From assembly GCF_002355475.1 (NCBI RefSeq), contig NZ_AP014862.1, forward strand, positions 5,642,001 to 5,706,000: DNA of 64,000 nucleotides, given 5' to 3'. Position numbers and translations under genes: made by a program. Positions 56,217-64,000 of this stretch are shown one piece after another. Each line of letters opens with the position of its first letter. The stretch's first letter is position 1. This DNA is from Pseudomonas furukawaii (GTDB taxonomy: Bacteria; Pseudomonadota; Gammaproteobacteria; Pseudomonadales; Pseudomonadaceae). The notes under the pieces are model-generated. The model was not told the DNA's origin. It made no database searches and saw only the letters and a list, made by a program, of their open reading frames with translations.

Positions 56217-58922
56217 ATGAAGAGCCATCCCGATGCCGCCAGCCGTACGGTGGCCGAGATAGTGACGCAGTTGCCTGTCCCCTCGCGGCTGGGCCTCCTG
56301 CGTTTCGAGCGGCTCAACGAGGCCAGCTGGACGATGCTCTTCCTCGACCCATCCTGCGAGCATCGATTCGGCCTGCCGGCCAGCGAGCTCTGTGCCTTGC
56401 TCGACGCCCCCTACGCCAGCCTGATGGAGCCGGAGAGCCGCTACCGGCTGCACGACGAGGTGCAACGGCAGCTTGCCGAGCAGAAGCACTACAGCATCGA
56501 GTACACCCTGCACACGCCCAGGGGCGCCCTGCGCCTGATGGAGATGGGCGAAGCCTTCCAGCAGCACGGGCGCCACCTCCTGCGGGGCTACCTGATGGCC
56601 CAGGGGAACGCGGAAGCGCCCCCGGACAGGCGCAAGCATCAGGAGCTGGAAGCTCAGAACCACCAACTGCGAGACTCCCTGGAACGCTACCAGCGCACCC
56701 AGGAGGACCACCTGCAGCACCTGATCCGCTCCCGCGCCCAGCAAAGCCTGATCGTGCGTCTGGCACGGCACCGCTACAGCTCCAGCAACCCCGCCGAAGA
56801 AGCCGCGCAGCTCATCACGCGCGCCGCCTGCGAAGCCTACGACGTGGACCGCGCCGGTATCTGGCTGCTGGAGGGTAACGAACTGGCGGCCGTCAGCCTC
56901 TATCGCCGCGACCAGGCCCACCACGAGTACCCGCGCGCCATCGACATGAGCCTCTTTCCCCGCTATCTGGAAGCCCTCCACAGCGGCCGTGCCATCGATG
57001 CCCACGACGCTCGCAACGACCCGCGCACCAGCGAGCTAGCCAGCAACTACCTCAAGCCGGAGGGCATCACCGCCATGCTGGACGCCAGCATCCGCATCGG
57101 CGGCGAGGTGGTGGGTGTGCTCTGCCTGGAACACATCGGGGCGCCCCGGGTCTGGCACAGCGACGAGATCGCCTTCGCGGGGGAGCTGGCCGACCAGTTC
57201 GCCCAGGTCCTGGTGAACCAGCAGCGGCGCCATGCCGCCAGCGCCCTGCACCTGTTCCAGCGTGCCGTGGAGCAGAGCGCCAGCGCCTTCCTGCTGGTGG
57301 ACCGTGACGGCCTGGTGGAGTACGTCAACCCGAGCTTCACCGCCATCACCCAATACAGCGCCGACGAAGTCCACGGCCGCCGCCTGTCCGACCTGCCGGC
57401 CCTGGAGAATCTCAGCGAGCTGCTCTTCGACACCGGCTCCGGCCTGGCCGCCTGCAACAGCTGGCAGGGCGAGTTCCGCAGTCGCCGCAAGAACCTCGAG
57501 CCCTACTGGGGCCAGCTGTCGATCTCCAAGGTGTTCGGCGAGGACGGCGAGCTGACCCACTACATCGGCATCTACGAGGACGTCACCCAGAGCAAGCTGG
57601 CCCAGCAACGCATCGAGAAGCTGGCCTACACCGACAACCTCACGGGGCTCGGCAACCGCCCCTATTTCATCCGCACCCTCGAGGAGCGCTTCCAGCACGA
57701 CCACGAGACGCCCTTGTGCCTGCTGCTGGTGGACATCGACAACTTCAAGCGGATCAACGACAGCCTCGGCCACCAGACCGGCGACAAGCTGCTGGTGAGC
57801 CTGGCCCGTCGACTGCGCAACAGCCTCGCGTCCAATGGCGTCCTGGCGCGCTTCGCCAGCAACGAGTTCGCGGTGCTGCTGGACGGTGCCGACCTGGAGA
57901 GCGGCCAGCGCATCGCCGCCCAGGTGCTGCAGACCCTGGACAAGCCGCTGTTCGTCGACAACCAGCTGATCAGCGTCACCGGCTCCCTCGGGCTGGCTTG
58001 CGCGCCCCAGCACGGCCGCGACCCGCAGACCCTGATGAAGCACGCCGGCCTCGCCTTGCACAAGGCCAAGGCCAACGGCAAGCATCAGTTGCAGCTGTTC
58101 ACCGAGGCCCTCAACGCCGAAGCCAGCTACAAGCTGTTCGTCGAGAACAACCTGCGCCGGGCCCTCGCACAGAACGAGCTGGAAGTCTTCTACCAGCCCA
58201 AGCTCTGCCTGCGCACGGGCCAACTGCTGGGCATGGAGGCGCTGCTGCGCTGGAACCATCCGGAGAAGGGCATGATCAGCCCGGAGCAGTTCATCAGCGT
58301 GGCGGAAGAGACCGGCATGATCATCCCCATCGGCAAATGGGTGATCCGCGAAGCCTGCCGCATGAGCCGGCACCTGTCCTCCGCCGGGCTCGGCAACCTG
58401 CAGGTGGCCATCAACCTGTCGCCCAAACAGTTCAGCGACCCGGACCTGGTGGGCTCCATCGCCGCCATTCTCCACGAGGAGCAACTGCCCCCCGCGCAGC
58501 TGGAACTGGAGCTCACCGAAGGCCTGCTACTGGAGGCCACCGAAGATACCCGGCACCAGCTCAATCGCCTGAAAAGCCTGGGCCTGACCCTGGCCATGGA
58601 TGATTTCGGCACCGGCTATTCGTCCCTGAGCTACCTGAAGAAGTTTCCCATCGATGTCATCAAGATCGACCGCAGCTTCATCAAGGACATCCCCGACAGC
58701 CAGGACGACAAGGAAATCACCTCCGCGGTCATCGCCATGGCCCACAAGCTCAAGCTCAAGGTGGTGGCCGAAGGCATCGAAACCGCCGCCCAGTTGGGCT
58801 TCCTCCGGCGCCAGCACTGCGATGTCGGCCAGGGCTACCTGTTCGACAAGCCCATCGCCGGCAAGCACCTGCTTGAAAACCTCGGCCGCTACCCTTCCCG
58901 CAAAGGTGCCTTGGCGCGGTAA
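56217..58922 (+). CDS. dipA: Cyclic-di-GMP phosphodiesterase, DipA-like (PAS-GAF-PAS-GGDEF-EAL)
   Basis: A 901-residue signalling protein without obvious membrane segments. In order: an N-terminal PAS-like region (about 20-130), a coiled-coil (about 140-175), a GAF domain (about 185-340), a PAS domain (about 345-460), a GGDEF domain (about 465-625) and an EAL domain (about 640-890). The GGDEF signature is degenerate, ASNEF at residues 547-551, so cyclase activity is not expected; the EAL domain has EALLRW (from residue 674), [10 protein letters not shown] and [13 protein letters not shown], consistent with active phosphodiesterase. The gene follows aceF as PA5017 (dipA) does in P. aeruginosa, where it promotes biofilm dispersal and low c-di-GMP. 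Confidence 0.92.
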   Translation: MKSHPDAASRTVAEIVTQLPVPSRLGLLRFERLNEASWTMLFLDPSCEHRFGLPASELCALLDAPYASLMEPESRYRLHDEVQRQLAEQKHYSIEYTLHTPRGALRLMEMGEAFQQHGRHLLRGYLMAQGNAEAPPDRRKHQELEAQNHQLRDSLERYQRTQEDHLQHLIRSRAQQSLIVRLARHRYSSSNPAEEAAQLITRAACEAYDVDRAGIWLLEGNELAAVSLYRRDQAHHEYPRAIDMSLFPRYLEALHSGRAIDAHDARNDPRTSELASNYLKPEGITAMLDASIRIGGEVVGVLCLEHIGAPRVWHSDEIAFAGELADQFAQVLVNQQRRHAASALHLFQRAVEQSASAFLLVDRDGLVEYVNPSFTAITQYSADEVHGRRLSDLPALENLSELLFDTGSGLAACNSWQGEFRSRRKNLEPYWGQLSISKVFGEDGELTHYIGIYEDVTQSKLAQQRIEKLAYTDNLTGLGNRPYFIRTLEERFQHDHETPLCLLLVDIDNFKRINDSLGHQTGDKLLVSLARRLRNSLASNGVLARFASNEFAVLLDGADLESGQRIAAQVLQTLDKPLFVDNQLISVTGSLGLACAPQHGRDPQTLMKHAGLALHKAKANGKHQLQLFTEALNAEASYKLFVENNLRRALAQNELEVFYQPKLCLRTGQLLGMEALLRWNHPEKGMISPEQFISVAEETGMIIPIGKWVIREACRMSRHLSSAGLGNLQVAINLSPKQFSDPDLVGSIAAILHEEQLPPAQLELELTEGLLLEATEDTRHQLNRLKSLGLTLAMDDFGTGYSSLSYLKKFPIDVIKIDRSFIKDIPDSQDDKEITSAVIAMAHKLKLKVVAEGIETAAQLGFLRRQHCDVGQGYLFDKPIAGKHLLENLGRYPSRKGALAR

Positions 58923-58957
58923 CATCGATCTCCGCCGTTCACGACAGGAGAAGACCG

Positions 58958-59605
58958 ATGGTCCTGCGTTCGCAAATCCTCGCCCACAAGCTGGAACTGC
59001 CCACAGCCGCCCAGGCACTGCCCGGCCGCGATGCGCCGATGCCGGTGCCTGACGCTCATTACGTCAACGGCCACCCGCTTCAGGGCCCCTTCCCCGCCGG
59101 CTTCGAAGTCGCGCAGTTCGGCCTGGGTTGTTTCTGGGGTGCCGAGCGCCGCTTCTGGCAGCAACCCGGCGTGTGGACCACCGCGGCGGGCTACGCCGGC
59201 GGCGCCACCCCCAACCCCACCTATGACGAGGTCTGCTCCGGCCTGACCGGTCACACCGAAGTGGTGCTGGTGGTGTTCGACCCCCGGGAAACCAGCTACG
59301 AAGCACTGCTCAAGGTGTTCTGGGAGGCCCACAACCCCACCCAGGGCATGCGCCAGGGCAACGATGTCGGCACCCAGTACCGCTCGGCCATCTACTGCTA
59401 CAGCCCGGCCCAACTGGCCGCCGCCGAAGCCAGCCGCGAGCGCTTCCAGGCCGAACTGGAACGGTCCGGCTTCGGCGGCATCACCACCGAGATCCGGGAG
59501 GCGCCGGCCTTCTACTACGCCGAGGCCTATCACCAGCAGTACCTGGCCAAGAACCCGGGCGGTTACTGCGGACTGGGGGGAACCGGGGTCTGCCTGCCCG
59601 CCTGA
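58958..59605 (+). CDS. msrA: Peptide methionine sulfoxide reductase A
   Basis: A 215-residue enzyme reducing methionine-S-sulfoxide in proteins with thioredoxin. The catalytic Cys is in [13 protein letters not shown]; the resolving region is [14 protein letters not shown] at the C-terminus; [12 protein letters not shown] and [10 protein letters not shown] are conserved substrate-site motifs. The N-terminal extension before GCFWG is as in E. coli MsrA. AGGAG lies 7 bases before ATG 58958, 35 bases after the DipA-like stop, so the pair could be cotranscribed. Confidence 0.97.
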   Translation: MVLRSQILAHKLELPTAAQALPGRDAPMPVPDAHYVNGHPLQGPFPAGFEVAQFGLGCFWGAERRFWQQPGVWTTAAGYAGGATPNPTYDEVCSGLTGHTEVVLVVFDPRETSYEALLKVFWEAHNPTQGMRQGNDVGTQYRSAIYCYSPAQLAAAEASRERFQAELERSGFGGITTEIREAPAFYYAEAYHQQYLAKNPGGYCGLGGTGVCLPA

Positions 59606-59672
59606 AGGCAGGGCAGGCGGGGCGCCCCCTGACGGGTTAGACTCACATGGCCAATCGCCACTGAACCCGGAC

Positions 59673-60917
59673 ATGTCGCCCCAAGCCCAGTACATCCGTC
59701 CCGAACAGCTCTGCATCGGCCTCTACATCCAGCTGGAGCTGGGCTGGTGGGAGCACGACTTCGCCTTCAGCAACTTCAGGATCAAGGACGAGGGGCAGAT
59801 CCGCGCGTTGCGCAGCCTGGGTCTCAAGCGCCTGCGCTACGACCCGAGCCGCAGCGACTGCGAGCCCCTGCCCCTGGACATTCCGGACAGCCCGGCCCCG
59901 CCTCCCCCACAGGAAGATCCCGAGGCCCGCGCCCGGGAATCCCGCGCGCAGAAGCTCCGCAAACTGCGCCAGCGGGTCGCCGAAGTGGACCGCCGCTTCG
60001 TGCAGGCCAGCCAGCGGGTCAAGGCCCTCAACCAGACCCTGCGCAGCCGGCCGGAAGAAGCCATCCAGCAGGCCGGCGCCATCGTGGTGGACCTGGTGGA
60101 CACCTTGCTCGGGGAGCCGGGCGTGGTGCTCCACAGCATCACCGGCAAGGCCGCCGAGGATGCCTATTTCCATGCCCTCAACGTCACGGTGCTGGCCCTG
60201 CTGCTGGGGCGCCAGCTGGGCCTGGACGCCGAGGCCTGCCACAGCCTCGGGCTGGGCGCGCTGCTCCACGACATCGGCAAGATGGAGGTCCCCAGCAAGG
60301 TGCTGCTCAAGCCCGGGCCCCTGACCCGGCCCGAGCAGCAGCTCCTGCAGCTGCACACCGAATTCGGACTGCGCATGGGCCAGCGCCTGATGCTGGATGA
60401 CGAGGTGCTGCGGATCATCCACGAGCACCATGAACACTGCGACGGCACGGGGTACCCGCGCGGCCTGCGGGAAGCGGGCATCGGACGCCTGAGCAAGCTG
60501 GCGGCCATCGCCAACCAGTTCGACAACCTCTGCAACCCGCCGGACCCACGCAACGCCCTGAGCCCCCATGAAGCCCTCGCCCTGATGTTCAAGCAGCAGC
60601 GCTCACGCTTCGACGAAGTGGCGTTGAAGGCCTTCATCCGTGCCATGGGGGTCTATCCGCCGGGCAGCCTGGTGCAACTGGATGACGAACGCTACGCGCT
60701 GGTCCTGGGCATGAACCCGACGCTGCCCTTGCGGCCGACGGTGGTCCTGCATGACCCGGGCATCCCCAAGCAGGAAGCCTTGATCCTCGACCTGGAGCAG
60801 GAACCGGGCCTGGCCATCGCCCGGAGCCTGCGGCCGTCGCAGTTGCCGATCGAGGTGCTGGAATACCTCAACCCGCGCCAGCAGCTGACCTACTACGTGG
60901 AGCCGGGGCGCGGCTGA
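59673..60917 (+). CDS. HD-GYP domain protein with DUF3391, probable c-di-GMP phosphodiesterase
   Basis: A 414-residue protein. The N-terminal DUF3391-like part covers about residues 1-120 (RPEQLCIGLYIQLELGWWEH), a helical linker follows, and an HD-GYP domain spans about 165-340, with LLHDIGKMEVP and HHEHCDGTGYPRGL giving the HD and GYP motifs. In layout it resembles P. aeruginosa PA4108 as I recall. Activity would hydrolyse c-di-GMP to pGpG or GMP. It lies two genes after a DipA-like phosphodiesterase. ATG 59673 was chosen where DUF3391 begins; the frame extends back into msrA in another frame. It ends abutting the convergent rlmJ. Confidence 0.88.
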   Translation: MSPQAQYIRPEQLCIGLYIQLELGWWEHDFAFSNFRIKDEGQIRALRSLGLKRLRYDPSRSDCEPLPLDIPDSPAPPPPQEDPEARARESRAQKLRKLRQRVAEVDRRFVQASQRVKALNQTLRSRPEEAIQQAGAIVVDLVDTLLGEPGVVLHSITGKAAEDAYFHALNVTVLALLLGRQLGLDAEACHSLGLGALLHDIGKMEVPSKVLLKPGPLTRPEQQLLQLHTEFGLRMGQRLMLDDEVLRIIHEHHEHCDGTGYPRGLREAGIGRLSKLAAIANQFDNLCNPPDPRNALSPHEALALMFKQQRSRFDEVALKAFIRAMGVYPPGSLVQLDDERYALVLGMNPTLPLRPTVVLHDPGIPKQEALILDLEQEPGLAIARSLRPSQLPIEVLEYLNPRQQLTYYVEPGRG

Positions 60918-61754
60918 TCACTCGGCGATCAGCCAGTCCAGCTGCCAGCCACCCTGGCTCTGCGCCAGGTGCTCCGCCAGCCAGGGCAGGGTCTGGCGCA
61001 ATTCGTCCTCGATCCCCCACGGCGGATTGGCAATGGCCAGGCCCGAACCGTTCAGGCCCAAGGCGTTGTCCGCGGCATTGACCCGGAGTTCGGCCCGCAG
61101 CAGCTTGGGCGCGCCGCTGGATTCCAGGCCCTGGTAGAAGCGCTTGAGCTGACGCTGGTCCTTGATCGGGTACCAGATCGCCACCACCGTCTGGCGCATG
61201 CGGCCGATGGCCTCTTTCAACGCCATGACGCATCGCTCCAGGTCATCGCCCTGCTCGAAAGGCGGATCGATCAGCATCAACGCACGCTTTTCCGGCACCG
61301 GCAGCAAGGCCCGGGGCAGGTGCCAGCCCTCGCCCAGATTGACGTGGACCCGGCGGTCGCCGGCCATGTTCTCTTTCAGCAGGACGCCATCCTCCGGGTG
61401 CTTCTCGTTCAGGCGCAGACGGTCCTGGGGCCGGGTCAACCGACGAGCGACCTCGGGCGAGCCGGGGTAGTAGCGCAGCGCGCCACCGGGATTGAGCGCG
61501 CGAACCACCCCCAGGTAATCCTCCAGGGGCGCCGGCAGGTCGGACAGGTTCCAGAGACGGCCGATTCCTTCACGCCATTCGTCGGTGCGGCTGGCCTGGT
61601 CGCCCAGGAGGTCGTAGAGACCGATGCCGGCGTGGGTGTCCAGGTAGGCGAAGGGCGCCTCCTTGCGCGACAGCAGCGCGATCAGGCGGGCCAGGGTGAA
61701 ATGTTTGAGCACGTCGGCATGGTTGCCGGCGTGGAAGGCATGGCGGTAGTTCAT
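60918..61754 (-). CDS. rlmJ: 23S rRNA (adenine(2030)-N6)-methyltransferase
   Basis: A 278-residue SAM-dependent methyltransferase that modifies A2030 of 23S rRNA. MNYRHAFHAGNHADVLKHF at the start and DTHAGIGLYDLLGDQA near the SAM-binding loop are diagnostic of RlmJ/ComJ; the catalytic LIDPPFEQGDD is the D-P-P-F variant of the N6-adenine motif. The ATG at 61754 gives the E. coli-like length. It is convergent with the HD-GYP gene (stops abut at 60917/60918) and divergent from the acyl-CoA dehydrogenase. Confidence 0.95.
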   Translation of the reverse strand: MNYRHAFHAGNHADVLKHFTLARLIALLSRKEAPFAYLDTHAGIGLYDLLGDQASRTDEWREGIGRLWNLSDLPAPLEDYLGVVRALNPGGALRYYPGSPEVARRLTRPQDRLRLNEKHPEDGVLLKENMAGDRRVHVNLGEGWHLPRALLPVPEKRALMLIDPPFEQGDDLERCVMALKEAIGRMRQTVVAIWYPIKDQRQLKRFYQGLESSGAPKLLRAELRVNAADNALGLNGSGLAIANPPWGIEDELRQTLPWLAEHLAQSQGGWQLDWLIAE

Positions 61755-61891
61755 CGGGGAGTCCTCGCAAGGCGCGCAGTTTAACAGTCGGCGGCTCACC
61801 ACGGCTGCACCCTCTTTATCACGCATATGGATGTTGCTAGGCGCCCTTCATTCACCGACCTAGACTGGGTCGATCCCACCGGAGAGCCACC

Positions 61892-63694
<1,803 letters not shown>

Positions 63695-63716
63695 CCCCCC
63701 CTTTCGACGGTTTCAT

Positions 63717-63743
63717 GCCCCGCGCACATGCGGGGCTTTTTTT
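63717..63743 (+). terminator. Rho-independent terminator of the acyl-CoA dehydrogenase gene
   Basis: GCCCCGC (63717-63723) and GCGGGGC (63730-63736) form a 7-bp stem with a six-base loop, followed by seven T (63737-63743). It begins 22 bases after the stop. Confidence 0.93.
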
Positions 63744-63849
63744 GAGCGTCCCCGTTCCCGGGGGGTTGGCGTCGCCTCCGCGATGCGCCCTTCCGTCGTC
63801 CCGACAGTCAGACCCTGCGCCGGGCCTGGCAAGAACCCTGCATGAAATC

Positions 63850-63880
63850 TTGCAGGAACGCGCCGTCGGCAGGTTAGAAT
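63850..63880 (+). promoter_or_regulatory. Weak candidate promoter of the nhaP2-like gene
   Basis: TTGCAG (63850-63855) and TAGAAT (63875-63880) are separated by 19 bases, longer than optimal. They lie 60 bases upstream of the gene start. Read by eye; the spacing makes it doubtful. Confidence 0.3.
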
Positions 63881-63940
63881 CTTCCCGCAGGCGCCCCCTG
63901 CATTTCCTCGAATCCCCCATTCCAATGCAAGGAGCCGCCA

Positions 63941-64000
63941 GTGGATGCCGCTGCCATCAATAGCCTGTTCCTGATCGGCGCGGTGCTGGTAGGCATGAGC
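63941..64000 (+). CDS. nhaP2: Potassium/proton antiporter, NhaP2 (CvrA) type, N-terminus only
   Basis: Twenty codons, starting GTG at 63941 with AAGGAG 6 bases upstream: MDAAAINSLFLIGAVLVGMS. This resembles the first helix of NhaP2/CvrA, which in E. coli begins MDATTIISLFILG. The gene continues beyond the window. P. aeruginosa has a predicted antiporter (PA5021) right after PA5020, which agrees. Family NhaP2 exchanges cytoplasmic K+ for H+ at the inner membrane. The call rests on a short stretch and position. Confidence 0.7.
   Translation, partial: MDAAAINSLFLIGAVLVGMS

Noticed and set aside
61827-61891. Possible promoter for the acyl-CoA dehydrogenase (TAGACT near 61861)
   Set aside because: No -35 at acceptable spacing; nearest candidate TTGCTA gives 21 bases, so I left it out.

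Overview
The window is about 64 kb of GC-rich chromosomal DNA from a Pseudomonas-type gammaproteobacterium. Gene content and order largely follow the P. aeruginosa chromosome from the parC-parE neighbourhood, through thiC and tolC, waaA and the LPS-core locus, to ilvE-glnE-aceEF. Departures from that order suggest a related Pseudomonas rather than P. aeruginosa itself. These comparisons are from memory; no database search was run. No rRNA, tRNA, CRISPR array, prophage or insertion sequence was seen.

Layout. (1) 1-8.7 kb, minus strand: nudF, DUF1249, cpdA, yqiA, parE, an esterase-like phytase protein, a retropepsin-like protease and parC, tightly packed, then the start of a PqiC-like lipoprotein. 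(2) 8.9-13.1 kb: an RsiV-type lipoprotein, a CytX-like permease and thiC behind a TPP riboswitch whose leader contains a readable anti-Shine-Dalgarno switch. (3) 13.3-21.1 kb: tolC, an XRE-cupin regulator, waaA, a LysR gene divergent from emrE, then an FAD oxidoreductase, an aldo/keto reductase and a Nudix-like protein. (4) 21.1-24.2 kb: an MBOAT/SGNH-like O-acetylation pair pointing into a frameshifted C-terminal remnant of an acyl-CoA dehydrogenase. (5) 24.4-47.1 kb: the LPS locus. msbA, mig-14, dnpA, hldE and a hexapeptide acyltransferase are on the minus strand. waaL, a kinase and a four-gene dTDP-3-acetamido-3,6-dideoxyhexose cassette are on the plus strand. waaF, waaC, waaG, waaP, three more kinase genes, a carbamoyltransferase and three glycosyltransferases are on the minus strand. 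(6) 47.1-56 kb: ilvE, glnE and the divergent aceE-aceF, with paired GntR/FadR-like palindromes upstream of aceE. (7) 56.2-64 kb: a DipA-like c-di-GMP phosphodiesterase, msrA, an HD-GYP protein, rlmJ, an acyl-CoA dehydrogenase and the start of an NhaP2-like antiporter.

How it fits together. The core of the window builds and exports LPS: Kdo transfer (WaaA), heptose supply and transfer (HldE, WaaC, WaaF), core phosphorylation and carbamoylation, outer-core glycosyl transfer, lipid A-core flipping (MsbA) and O-antigen ligation (WaaL). Lineage-specific additions (the MBOAT/SGNH pair, two hexapeptide acyltransferases and the 3-amino-sugar cassette) suggest extra acylated decoration of a surface glycan. 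Start/stop overlaps of the ATGA or GTGA type are pervasive, pointing to translational coupling in the operons.
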